A stretch of DNA of 64,000 nucleotides from Henckelia pumila (GCF_033568475.1 NC_133120.1:95312151-95376150), one strand, 5' to 3'. Counted from the first letter of the stretch, positions 34,885 through 45,629 are shown. Numbers and translations: made by a program. Notes: generated by a model not told the origin, from the letters alone.

Positions 34885-37106
34885 TTGAGCTTTGATTTAG
34901 GGTGCATAGTATTCTTGCAAGTTGCTTTATTGTGGCCCACTTCCAAGCATCTAGAACAAGTATGTGTAAGGCCTTTTCTAGTAGAAACACTCTTGCCTTC
35001 ATCCGGGTCCTTTCTTCTGTTTTTCTTGGGCCTACCTCTCTTGTTTTTTTATGGGAGGTGGTCTAAGAGGTGCACAACTAAACTTGCAGTAGTCCACCAT
35101 ACCTGGAACAACATGGATAACATGTGAATACCCTTTTAGGTATTCATCTCTGAAGAAGTAACTTGCCACATAATCCTGAATTTTGTGTCTACCCTGAGCA
35201 ATTGCACAAGCTGCGTGGCAGCAAGGATATCCACGCAGCTGGAAAAAACCACAAGTGCACGTGTTATCCTTTAATTTGACGACAAACTGTTCCAAAACAC
35301 CAAATAAATTCACATACTGAATCTGATACTCTTCCTCACCAGAATATATCGAAAAACAACTCCTAGAAGTGTCTTGAGCTTTTTGAATCCTTTTCAATAT
35401 GTTTGGACATATATTCCCAGTGTATTCTTCCATGCTCTTTTTCCTTACTTGTATCATTTTCATCATCTTGTTTCTAATTCCCTCAAGCATAGTGATTATG
35501 GGCTACTCTCTGTCTACAAGAATCAAGTTGTTAAAAGATTCACAGATATTATTCACGAAACACTCTGACTTACATTGAGTTAGAAAGTGGCTTTTAGCCC
35601 AATGTTTAGGTGGTATTTTCTCAAGCCACTCCGCAACCGTTTCATGATTGGGATTAAGCTTGGGATCAAGAGCTGCAATCTCTTTCATTACAACATCGAA
35701 TACATTCTTATTTCCCGTACCAGCTGCCTTCCAAAACAATCGAACCAAGTCTGGATTTTTGAACTTTTTCTTGAAATTTTGAAGCATGTGCCTCGCACAA
35801 AATCTATGCTCACAGTTTGGTACTAAGTCCTTCAATGCCTCTAAAAGACCTTTTTGTCTGTCAGATACAAATGTCCACCTATCTTCTCCTATTCCACCAA
35901 TGTCCTCCAATAACTCTGTAAGAAACCATGTCCATGTTTCATAATTTTCTGTCTCTACCACGGCAATTGCAATCGGGACCATTCCATCATTTCCATCCCT
36001 ACCAATAGCTGCAAGCAACTGCTCTCCGAAAGCTGTCTTAAGGAAACAACCATCTAGTCCTATGATAGGATTACAAACACTTAAGAAATTCATTTTCAAC
36101 CCAAATAGGCTATAGTATAGCTTACCAAATATAGGTGGATCACTGCCCTCTCGATTCCTAATTATAATCTTACTTCTCGGATTAAATTTTAAAATAGTCT
36201 CACAATAATCTCTAAGAATAGCATATTGAACACTATCAACCCCCCTAATCTTCTGCATAGCATGCTTCTTAGCCCTATACACAGTCCATTTAGTGACATC
36301 CACACCACACTCTCTACTAACATACTGTGAAATCTGATCTGCCTTCATGCCTGGATTTTCCCTCACTGCCCTTTCAATTACACCAGCCAAATATTTGTAG
36401 TTTGCTCTCCAATTTTTACGAACCCTTGGACATGTATGCTTTCCTTTCAAAGTCTTTATTTGAATAGTAGGACCACCCATCACTGCGGAGGCATGAAATC
36501 TCCAACCACAATTCTCCTTACACTTCGCGGTTATTCTACTCTTCTCATTTTTTAAAAATGTCAATTCAAACCCCTCTCGAATGCTTACATCAGTTAGAAC
36601 ATCCCTACATTGCTTGTAATCTCTAAATCTCATTCCTACAACCAATTTAAATTTACTCAAGTCTTGGCCCTCTCTAAAAATTGGATGTCTAGGACCTTCC
36701 TCATCAGAGTATTCATAAAGCAGAGCATCATCATCATCTGTAATAGCGTCATCGTACCAATCACCTGTTGGCTCTAACTCATTAATATTAATTATTCGCG
36801 TTTCCTTACTAGTTTCTTCACCCAACAAATTATCATCATCCATTATAGATCACTTGGAATATCAGAACCTGTAGATTCTTCAGCATCTTTCGATTCTTCT
36901 GATTGTTTGTAATCTTGATCAGAGGAGTCATCAAATTCACTACGATCACTTAATCCACCTTGATCTATATCATCCCAAGAGAAATCAGCTACATTAGTTT
37001 CTGATTGAACTCGTAAAAAAATTGTACCAAATTGTTGTTCATTAGTTTCTTTTGTCGGCTCATTATGAACAAGTGGGTGTTCATCATTCCCATCTCCGAA
37101 AACCAT
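34885..37106 (-). pseudogene. MULE transposase (MuDR type) with SWIM and CCHC fingers, decayed
   Basis: Order on the minus strand: an acidic N-terminal region (36843-37106, then from 36843 in another frame); a MuDR DNA-binding domain with WRG-like folds around C..CGWRFHA and HTCPR; the MULE DDE core with GLDGCFLKTAFG, FVSDRQKGL and the CEHRFCARHM phrase; a SWIM finger CTCGFFQLRGYPCCHA; then a basic linker and a CCHC knuckle CSRCLEVGHNKATC near 34.92 kb. Four faults are seen. The acidic leader ends in TAA overlapping the ATG at 36843. A TAG interrupts at about 35503, where relatives usually read REKPII. The CCHC part needs a frame change at a 7-base A/T run near 35045. Codons between faults remain readable, so decay is recent. 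Confidence 0.88.
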
Positions 37107-37688
37107 TGGAGGGATCTAAAAAAAAAATTGATTAGCCAAATAAATTTTAATATATGACCCATATGCAACTCAACTCAAGAAGACTTCAAATTTTGGGAAA
37201 TTATAGAACGTAGATTGAGAAAATACATTATAGTGGACAGAAAGTTTCATCGATACTATGCTTTTGCCCTGACCCATTCAAGTTCTCAAATTCAACATAA
37301 AACAACACCATAACACCTCAAACATTCAATGACATGTAGTATGCGATGTGTGTCCAAAGAATTCAGAATCAAGGTAGGAAAATACAGAGAGAAATATATT
37401 ACACCTTGTGCTTCGAATGGAGAACAAACGAAAATCATAATAAAACAAAGATTTACCTCTCACGTTTCGATTACTCCTTCGTTTTGTTGCGTATGATTTT
37501 TGGATTTAAAGTTAGGGCATTAAAATTGAAGGAAATAGAAAGGAGAACGAACAGAGTGAATACGATGAGGAGATTCCCAAACCTACAATTATTATATTTG
37601 TATATAAATTAAAATAATAAATTCAATAATAAACGCGGGTAATTTGGTAAAATGTCATCTATTTTGACCATGAGTTGGCCTCTGGGGC

Positions 37689-37770
37689 ACGTGTGCAAAT
37701 ATTTTAAAAGGTTAAGGGATTACATGCTTATTAATTTTTTACAGGGAGAATCATATCTCTTCAATATATC
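37689..37770. repeat. MULE terminal inverted repeat, right
   Basis: Reverse-complement partner of 32646-32726. It is followed by a second copy of TTAAGGGATTACATGCTTA at about 37774-37792. Confidence 0.85.
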
Positions 37771-37795
37771 TTATTAAGGGATTACATGCTTATTG

Positions 37796-38433
37796 AGTGA
37801 TTTTGGTGATAATCACACACAGCTAGATCGATCTATCTTTATATATGGCTGGATGTACATAGTCGTGGGAGGCCAAGAGGGACGGAGCTAGGGTAGGGGA
37901 TTGGTTTGGTTTACCACCCCCCAATTCCCCATCTCTATCCCTCTAGGTTTGGTAGGGGGTTGGCGGTTAGGGGGATGGTCCCCCACCTCCTCTGATCAAT
38001 TGTTTTTTTTTTTTTTATGTATTTTTCTTTTTCCTTCAAAAATTGTATTTTAAAAATAAATTAACGTGGGTTAAAGAAAATAAAAATAAATTAACGCATG
38101 CTTTTAACAATCCTTAAAAAATGAATTTTTTTTATCAAATTGAACAAACTGAATTCTGTGACAAATTGATTAATTTTATGTACAACTTAAAAACAGTAAA
38201 TGATTAGTGTGGGAATTATTTGATGGGTTATAAATTTCAAAAAATGGGAATGAACATTAAACTAATTAATTAAAAGTGTCAGAACTTATTATTTTAGATA
38301 GATAACACGTGCATGTTTTAAATATTAAAAAAGAGTAGGTATATAGTTCACAAAATTATCAAGTTTGGCTAAACTTATTTAAAATAGTTTCTAAATTTCT
38401 AAATTTTATAAATTGTTTTATGAGCATATAAGT
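37796..38433. other. intergenic spacer
   Basis: No gene. A G/C-run-rich patch at 37875-38000 (GGGGATTGG and CCAATTCCCC in inverse order, then further GGGGG and CCCCC runs) looks like a small decayed inverted-repeat element, but I cannot set its ends. Confidence 0.4.
38429..38433. repeat. target-site duplication (TAAGT) of the solo LTR, left
   Basis: TAAGT precedes the solo LTR and recurs at 39774-39778. Confidence 0.85.
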
Positions 38434-38502
38434 TGTAGTACCGTGTACCCGAAATTGGTAATTAAGAAATTAATTGTGTTAATTAAACCAATTAAGTATC
38501 GG

Positions 38503-38760
38503 GCGGATCGAAAGCTCCGAAAGTGAGATCGGAAGCTCCGATGCAGGATCGGAAGCTCCGATCGATATTACGTCATGCATGACGTGTGGCAGGATCGGAA
38601 GCTCCGATCGGGATCGAAAGCTCCGATCGCCCTATCCGAAGTCAACTAGTGATATTTTGACACGTAGCGGATAATGCAAGATCGAAAGCTCCGATGGCAG
38701 GATCGGACGTTCTGATCGTGTTCGGACATTCCGATCGCAGTTCGGAAGCTCCGATCGCCG
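38503..38760. promoter_or_regulatory. array of nine TCGGAAGCTCCGA-type palindromes
   Basis: Variants of ATCGGAAGCTCCGATC recur nine times in about 260 bases at irregular spacing, up to just before the LTR TATA box. Six or seven keep the AAGCTCCGA core; others vary the centre (ACGTTCTGA, ACATTCCGA). Repeated half-sites GGA and TCC with a 3-base centre look like binding sites for a dimeric factor. This is inferred from pattern and position. Confidence 0.7.
38570..38585. promoter_or_regulatory. perfect 16-bp palindrome with two TGACG-type half-sites
   Basis: ACGTCATGCATGACGT is its own reverse complement. It holds two TGACG/CGTCA half-sites, the core bound by TGA-class bZIP factors, inside the solo LTR's palindrome array. 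Confidence 0.6.
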
Positions 38761-39773
38761 TCTATAAATAGGGGGTGCCGAGCTCATTTTTGAAGTGCAC
38801 CATTCACCTCTTCTCTCTCGATTCCTTAGCCTTCGAGTTTAGATATAGGGCATTCTAGGCGTCTCGTGGGGAATCTAGAAGTGGCATAGCAGTCCAGGCG
38901 TCGTAGCGGAGCTGTGGCCTAGTTTTGAGGCACTCGACAGCAAAGGGCTAACGACGGACGAAGGTATAGCTTTTGCTTCCTATAAATATTTAGAAGTATG
39001 CAATAGTTTAGTTAAGGCTTTTAGAGCACTATAATGATAGTAGTATTATTTGGCAATGTAGAGCAGACTATAGGCGTGGACCTAGAGTTGGTAGAGCTTG
39101 CACTGTTTTGAGGTACGGAAGTACTGTTCGAGATATCCTGACTGAGTATGCATGTATTATGTGACTGCATGATTTATATGTCATTGATTTATGCTGCATT
39201 CATTTGCATACTGAGCTATCTCCTTCGAGATGTCTGTTAGTAGGGTTTTTCCCTATCCTGTTAGTGGTTGGACTTCCATCGATTTGGGTCCGGCATATCC
39301 ACTGGTATTATGGTATGGGAGCCACCTCCTGAAGCAACGGCACAGCGTGCTACATATCAGGGCCCGGTCTGTCTCTGTTATCTGATCCTTGACCTCGAGT
39401 TTATAGGGAGTTCACTTTGCATGCATGTATACTCATACTCTCGTACTGAGAGTTTTATGCTCACGTCTCGTACTCTGTGTTTCTGGACACCCTATTCCAT
39501 GGGGCAGGTTTGCGATTGGACGAGGCAGGTGGATCCAAGAGGGGCTAGTCAGTGGTTGACCAGCTGAAGCTTCGTCTAGGTTTTATTTCTGTTGTTTTGA
39601 GGTTGATACAGCTATTCGATTTGGTTGTATATTATTTGGATAAATTACAGATTCCTTTACTTGGGATTGTATAAACGTTTATGGTTTCCGCAGTTTTATT
39701 CTGATATCTGATTAATTAAGTTAATTGCATGCCTAAGTTCTGTTAGTAGGTGATTCGGGTAAGGGTCACTACA

Positions 39774-39778
39774 TAAGT
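39774..39778. repeat. target-site duplication (TAAGT) of the solo LTR, right
   Basis: It matches 38429-38433. Confidence 0.85.
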
Positions 39779-39991
39779 TGTACGATTTTATTTTAAAAAT
39801 AAGTTGATAAATTATTTGGATAAAATTAGGTTGTGTTTACAAACTTTAAAATAAGTGATTTTTTTTTTTTGGAGTTTGCAAACAATACATAAAAACTCTA
39901 AAACACCTTATAAGCTCAACCAATTTCTTAATATATTTATTTCTACAATATTTGAGTGTGAGAAATTGAATAAAAAAAACACACACACATA

Positions 39992-40092
39992 TAGGGGTGG
40001 GCGTTTAGAGGTCGGGTAGCGGGAACCCAACCCGGCATATTGAAAATCGATTTGGTGTCGGGTATTTTTCTGGTACCCGACTTTCTTTTTTA

Positions 40093-40145
<53 letters not shown>

Positions 40146-40427
40146 TTGGTGGGTTTTGACTTTTGAATCCATTGTTTAGATGTTCCATAAAGTCCAACCC
40201 AATATGACCACTAAATCAGACAAGCCAACCCAATAAGTAATAATATTTTATGGGTTTTGAGTCTTTAAATCAAAAAAATAATTTTTTTTAAATACAGGCT
40301 TTAATTTCGGATATCAGACTGTCGGGTACCTGATATTTTCGGATCGAATTTGAGTAGCTAAATTTACTACCCAATATGTCAGGTATCCGACTCGAACCAA
40401 ACACTACCTGACCGACACCCACTCCTA
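39992..40427. mobile_element. non-autonomous TIR element (MITE-like)
   Basis: The left end TAGGGGTGGGCGT and right end ACACCCACTCCTA are inverted repeats. Both flanks carry CGGGTA/TACCCGAC phrases in inverse order, and a TA microsatellite (about 40102-40138) has expanded inside. GGGTGGGC-type ends are common in hAT-related plant MITEs. No clear target duplication. Confidence 0.6.
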
Positions 40428-40451
40428 TTAATATATATATACATATATAAT

Positions 40452-40467
40452 AGTCTACACATTTATG
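40452..40467. repeat. 16-bp target-site duplication of the SINE, left
   Basis: AGTCTACACATTTATG is repeated exactly at 40727-40742. Confidence 0.95.
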
Positions 40468-40726
40468 TTACTAAAAAGGGTTGACCCCGAAGGGGACCCC
40501 ATCCCACATGAGTCAGAGGCCCATTGGCTCATGCGAGGGTTAAATCGAGAGATGTGCATGAGTAAGTAGGGACCTGAGGGAGGAAACAACATGGTCCAAC
40601 CCCCAGAGCATACCCCCAAATATTTCAATGAGGAATATGCTCCACACGAAGATCGAACCTGCAACGCTGAGGAATTTCTTTCCACGTCACCTCAGGCCTT
40701 ACCAACTCGCCTATGCCCCTGTGGGC
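40468..40726 (-). mobile_element. tRNA-derived SINE
   Basis: A 259-bp unit lies between perfect 16-bp direct repeats. On the minus strand it opens with a tRNA-like head: an A-box-like GGCGAGTTGGTA and, about 45 bases on, a B box GGTTCGATC, the internal RNA polymerase III promoter. The body follows, and the end is a short T-containing tail (CCCTTTTTAGTAA). Perfect duplications mean a recent insertion by LINE machinery. Confidence 0.9.
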
Positions 40727-40742
40727 AGTCTACACATTTATG
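40727..40742. repeat. 16-bp target-site duplication of the SINE, right
   Basis: Identical to 40452-40467. Confidence 0.95.
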
Positions 40743-41077
40743 GTGTGCACCTGGTGTGGACGCCCACATAATCTATTATTTTAAAAAAAAATTTACTCAA
40801 CTTTTTTATTTTGGCATAAACATCGGAAAAACAAAATTAATTACTCAAGATCTCTCTTCACGTACGAGATAGACATTTCTTGCGACAAAAACACGACGGT
40901 CTCATCGTCCCCTAATTTTCCGTCGTATCTTTGTTCGGCTGACCCATCATCGCACTAGCGGCTATAGTTGCGTGGATTCAAAGACGTACAGATATATCAA
41001 AATTGTACTTCCAATAAAAATAGATACCACGTTAAATACGCTTGTTTGCGTAGACGTTGATGAAGATGTGCAACTAA

Positions 41078-41405
41078 AGGTGTCAAAACGGGCCAGTGGG
41101 GCGGGCCGGCCTAAAACCCGTCGCAACCCACCATTAGATGGGGCAGGGCGGGCCGGCCCACCTTTTAAGCGGGTTGGAAAAACACCAACCGAACCCACCT
41201 ATTTTAGTTGGCGGGGCAGGCCAACCCAGCGGGCCTACGTTAAATTTGATGAGTTTTGACGGACCAACCCACAATCAACCACAACCCACCATAAGACGGG
41301 GCGGGGCGGCCCAATTTTAGGCGGGTTGAGAAATCGTCAACCCAACCCACCTATTTTATATGGCAGAACGGGTCAATCCGACGGGCCTAACCCATTTTGA
41401 CACCT
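41078..41405. mobile_element. GC-rich MITE, hAT-like
   Basis: The ends AGGTGTCAAAACGGG and CCATTTTGACACCT are inverted repeats. The interior is made of GGGGCGGG/CCCAACCC phrases typical of plant hAT-related MITEs. No 8-bp duplication was found. Confidence 0.7.
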
Positions 41406-42760
41406 CTATATGCAACCTACGTACACACATCAAACCTCATATGAGATTGTGATAAGTGGTAACAAATGCAATATGCATTAATCACATGTTGAAAAAACCT
41501 CGTTTCCGCGTAAATTAATTAGGAGACGATGGAGCAAGGGACCAGCATGGATAAACAATCGTGCATGCATTGCACGTGCGGTAGGTGAACATACATAGCA
41601 ATAAATTGAATAGAAAGCCAGTTGATTCCATTTATGTGGAATCGGATTGAGGGGGTGTATTATTTGGACAAAGAAAATATCTGAATTATGAAGATTAAAA
41701 TTGACCACTTATTTCGATTATTTTCGAATCCATCATAATTATTCAAAAAACAATTCAATTAATTAGGATTTAAAATCGATCGATCTAAAATATTTTACTC
41801 AAACAAACCGATGGATTCGGAATATAATACTTAACCTCAAGGATGGAATTTGTTGAGCGTAACGATATCTAAAAAAAATCTGAATAGAAATACCATAGTA
41901 ATTAAGATGACAAGTTTAACATAGACGAATTGATTTATTTTTTTTAAAAGAAAAAAAAAATTGAGAAACAATTTCCCATTTGAAGAATTATTGAAGATGA
42001 ACATATTTCAGAGTGGGGTTTGCTGTCTCTATTCAACTCCCACATGCTCTGTTTCGAGATCCAGTCTCAATGTTTCAAATTTCCAATCAACTTTTAAATT
42101 TAAAATCAATAATTCGAAGTGAAAATATCATAAATCATACTTATCTATATCTCAACCGATTATTATATACACGATTGTCATTTTTCCCACATCGTCTATT
42201 ATTACTAAATTCTTAACACTAATTATATAAAATCATGATGTCATTTTAAATTTGTAAACATACTCAATCTTACACATTAACTACAAGGTTTTGCTATATT
42301 TTTGTATTTTTTGTATTTTCACTTTTTTCAGTTGAAAAGTTAATAACTTTGATTTTAATGTTTTTTAATAAAAATACTCCATTCTTTATTTTTTAGTAAT
42401 CCGCTAGCATATACAATATCAGGTCGGTTCCCAAAACATAATCATACATGTATTAAAAATAATAAAATAAATTGAGTTCTGCTACATATATATACATTTG
42501 GTTATACACATATAAAGTTATTTTTGAAATCACAAAATTATTTCATATATACGAACAAAAGAACTTATCTTCATTAAAATAATTGTATAATTTAAAAATA
42601 ACATATAATCAAATGTGTAACCGAACTTCCACCTTCCAACATTTGTTCAAGTAAATTTGGCTTAAAAAAAAAAGGCAAGAAGGAATTAGACCAAACTTGT
42701 TTTAAATATATAATTAAAACTTGGCTTTGCACGGGCGAGTGGAAACAAGCTAAGTAGCCC

Positions 42761-42858
42761 AGAATTGGGGTCCTTCGACCCTACAGAGGGGGTAATACCC
42801 CCTCATTACCCCCTCTGTATTCCCCTGTGTTCCCCTGTGCAGAGTCGAATGACCCTAG
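42761..42858. repeat. small inverted-repeat element with perfect inner hairpin
   Basis: The outer arms (GGGGTCCTTCGACCCT and the inverse of AGAGTCGAATGACCCTA) pair imperfectly. Inside, ACAGAGGGGGTAAT and ATTACCCCCTCTGT form a perfect 14-bp stem. Confidence 0.7.
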
Positions 42859-42935
42859 AATTGAAGCTGCGAAAACTCAATTAATTTCACATTTCATATT
42901 TTGTAGTGGACAAAGTTTCGGCACCGCTCACATCT

Positions 42936-42992
<57 letters not shown>
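42936..42992. repeat. TA microsatellite abutting the dioxygenase 5' region
   Basis: Over 25 TA steps lie about 65-120 bases before the start codon at 43056, where a TATA box would normally be. Its length probably varies between individuals. Confidence 0.85.
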
Positions 42993-42995
<3 letters not shown>

Positions 42996-43055
42996 TTAAC
43001 CAGCAATCAAGCTGCAGGTATCATCCGACAACTTATAAGCTTCTAAAACGTCGAA

Positions 43056-45126
43056 ATGAGTTTCAGTACCATCCAAGAAATGGTTAAAAACCCGATATCG
43101 GAGATCCCCACGCGTTTCCTGGTCGAGCAAGAACCTTGGGCCGGCGAGGGTTCTTCCCCGGTGATCCCTGTAGTCGATTTGAGCAAGCTGCTTTGCTCAG
43201 AGACCAAGAATTTGGAACTGGAGAGGTTCCACTCCACCTGCAAAGAATGGGGAATCTTCCAGGTAACAGCTAGCTAGCACTTAGCTTGATGATTATGATA
43301 GTGTTTGGGAGAGCTTTTTAGAAGTATTTTTCAGCTTTTTCGTTAACAAAAATTTGAAATTTTGTTAACGAGAAGCTGAGAAGTGCTTTTTAGAAGCTCA
43401 CCCAAACACTAATATATATATAGAGAAATGATCAAAGTTATAATCAATATTGCATGCAGGTGGTGAACCATGGAGTGGAGTTTTCATTGGTGGAGAAGCT
43501 GAAGCATGAGATTCAAGAGTTTTACAAGCTTCCGGTGGAGGAAAGGTTGATGTATAAGATAAGAGAGGGAGATTTTGAGGGGTATGGGAACACTGTGATT
43601 CTATCGGAGGGACAGAAGGTTGATTGGGCAGACAGATTATACATCATCACCAACCCCATCCATAGAAGGAAATATCATCTCTTTCCCCACCTTCCTTCCA
43701 CCCTCAGGTATATTTTTATAAGGGTAATGCTACATATACACGGAGTTTTACACGTATCGCTAGAATTAATACATGCGATCAATGATATACGTTAATTTGT
43801 AGGGAGACCATAGAGAGTTACATATCGGAGGTACAAAAACTTTCCATGGCCATATTTGGATTGATTGCAGAAGCACTGAAAATAGAACACGCAGAAGTGG
43901 AGAGCATGTTTGAAAATGGGATGCAAGCAATGAGAATGACTTACTATCCGCCATGTCCGGAGCCGGACAAGGTCGTCGGGCTGACGCCTCACTCGGACCC
44001 CAGCGGACTCACCATTCTCCTTCAAGTCAATGGTGTGGAGGGATTCCAAGTTAAGAAAGATGGAGTTTGGTTGCCTGTCCACTTCCTTCCAAATGCCTTT
44101 ATGGTTAATTTAGGAGACGTCTCCGAGGTTTGTCACCAAAAACTTTCCATCTTTTAATTTTCTAGACTAGATATATATTACTAATTTCTAATTATTAATA
44201 AATCATGGGAATTGAGACTGTTATTGGATTGTCATAAATATTGAACTCTTACGGGTATTTTAAAATTAGTCGTACAAATCCATCTCATGATTTGTAGACA
44301 ATTATATGAAACATATCATAACATCAAACACTAGAAATTCTCCTCTTTCCGATCTCTATTTATTACTTTTTACCTTGCAATACAATAGAGTTAGTAAAAG
44401 ATGCAATTTCTCCATTACACGGTTCTACATTTGAGATAACACAAAAGCTTCAATGGTGAGACGATGTGCTACTCGGTTCGCCGTTCTCTTCACATGATGG
44501 ACATTGGTGAAAGTTTCCAGTTCCAACAGCGCTTGAATCTCCATTAGTACTATAATCACTTTTGGACCTAAATCTTCGACTGAACCATTGATGGCTTCGA
44601 TAGCTTGTAGATTCTTGTGTTAAGTTTGGGAGTTCTCATAATAGTCGTATAATAACGATAATATTTCGTTCATGATCAAAATATGGTAGGACGGTAAGAA
44701 TACCTATCAATATCATAGGCCCTGTATCAAAGCTAGATCTACATCGTATGCTCCCTTCAAATACATTTTAAGGTTATTGTCAATTAATGTATTTGAACAA
44801 ATTTCAGTGAAAAACAAACACTTTGTTTAAAATCAAAATCTAAAACCCATCATTTATTTATGCTTGGATTGTAGATATTAAGCAATGGTTTATACAAAAG
44901 CATTGAGCATCGAGCGATAGTGAACTCAGAAAAGGAGAGGATCTCATTTGCCATGTTCTTCAACCCAAAATTCGAAGCAGAAGTCGGGCCGTCGCCTGCC
45001 GTCCTCCGAGACGATAAGCCCCCATTGTACAGGCGCATGATCATGGAGCAATACGTTAAAGACTTCTTCTCACAGAGGCTCAATGGAAAGACATTCCTCC
45101 AGTACATGAAAGCACAGAGGAATTAG
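43056..45126 (+). CDS. 2-oxoglutarate/Fe(II)-dependent dioxygenase, SRG1 / codeine O-demethylase-like (DOXC class)
   Basis: Four exons, 43056-43262, 43460-43707, 43803-44127 and 44875-45126, with GT-AG borders and matching phases, give 343 residues, close to the usual 350-360. The N-terminal DIOX_N domain (about 35-150) holds IPVVDLS and VVNHGV. The jelly-roll catalytic domain (about 195-295) holds YYPPCPEPD, H215-x-D217 and H272 as iron ligands, and R282-x-S284 for 2-oxoglutarate. All catalytic residues are present. Such soluble enzymes hydroxylate or demethylate specialised metabolites using O2 and 2-oxoglutarate. SRG1-like members act on alkaloids, flavonoids and other substrates, so the substrate here cannot be told. 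Intron 1 holds a MITE. The gene converges on the bromodomain gene, with stops 504 bases apart. Confidence 0.93.
43301..43409. mobile_element. foldback MITE in intron 1 of the dioxygenase
   Basis: Arms of about 50 bases, opening GTGTTTGGG and closing CCCAAACAC, pair nearly fully around a short AAATTT centre (GTTAACAAAA and TTTTGTTAAC meet there). A TA lies on each side. It fills most of the 197-bp intron. Confidence 0.8.
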
Positions 45127-45629
45127 CTCCAGTACACGTAACTCACTTGTTATGAATTTTGTACTATTACTAAACCAAAGGAGAAATTTATTAGGATCTT
45201 GAAATATTTGACAATCCATTCCCTTCGGTTTGTCATGCGCCATGAGGGAAGCAGGCAAGAGAATTGTATCTATATAAGGAATTAAACTTTGATTTTCTTT
45301 TAAACAAATAAGTTGGATTATTTATTTACCTTTTCCTCTTCAAAATCCACCAATCAGTTTGTATAAGCTGATCATAAAAATTTGAAAAGCTTTACGATTA
45401 CTACAAGCAACTCCTATGTTACCAATGGATCAAATAAACACAAGCAAATTCTATCAAGTATGACATTAATTCCTAGTTTTTTTTTTATTGCAGAAGCATG
45501 TAACTCAACCATAACACATGAATATTTGGAATGTTAAACGAGACACCTCTTGCTGTCAAATACTACGCTATTTCAATATATAAACAAGTGAGTTAAAAGC
45601 TAGAATCATAAGGCAAAGACCCGCACATC
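45127..45629. other. convergent 3' spacer
   Basis: Spacer between the stop codons of the dioxygenase (+) and bromodomain (-) genes. It presumably holds both 3' untranslated regions; no gene is seen. Confidence 0.6.

Larger units (their letters stand above)
32619..37795. mobile_element. Mutator-like element (MULE) with transposase and GRF zinc-finger gene
   Basis: The left and right ends carry inverted repeats of about 81 bp (32646-32726 and 37689-37770), about 88 percent alike by eye. Between them, the minus strand carries a MULE transposase and the plus strand a small GRF-type zinc-finger gene. The outermost left 27 bases have no match on the right. On the right, the phrase TTAAGGGATTACATGCTTA occurs twice, 61 bases apart, so that end was rearranged. 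I could not find a 9-bp target duplication. The transposase has an in-frame stop and frame changes, so the copy is no longer autonomous. Confidence 0.85.
38434..39773 (+). repeat. solo LTR (fossil) with palindrome array in U3
   Basis: The unit runs from TGTAGTACCG to GGGTCACTACA (TG..CA) and is flanked by TAAGT on both sides, so it is a complete single LTR left after recombination between two LTRs. The ends resemble plant Ty3/Gypsy LTRs. A TATA box (CTATAAATAG) lies near 38762-38771. The upstream 260 bases hold nine GGA-N3-TCC-type palindromes (separate entry). No internal retroelement sequence is next to it. Confidence 0.85.
41406..43050. other. AT-rich spacer before the dioxygenase gene
   Basis: No gene is recognised. 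It holds an inverted-repeat element at 42761-42858, a possible imperfect MITE at 42480-42630 (ends near CTACATATATA and its loose inverse) and a long TA microsatellite at 42936-42992. Confidence 0.5.

Noticed and set aside
37875-38000. G/C-run patch as a defined MITE
   Set aside because: Inverted fragments are visible, but I could not find matching ends or a target duplication.
38503-38760. CRISPR-like array
   Set aside because: The repeats are short palindromes at irregular spacing inside an LTR of a plant nuclear genome; there are no spacers of constant length and no cas genes.
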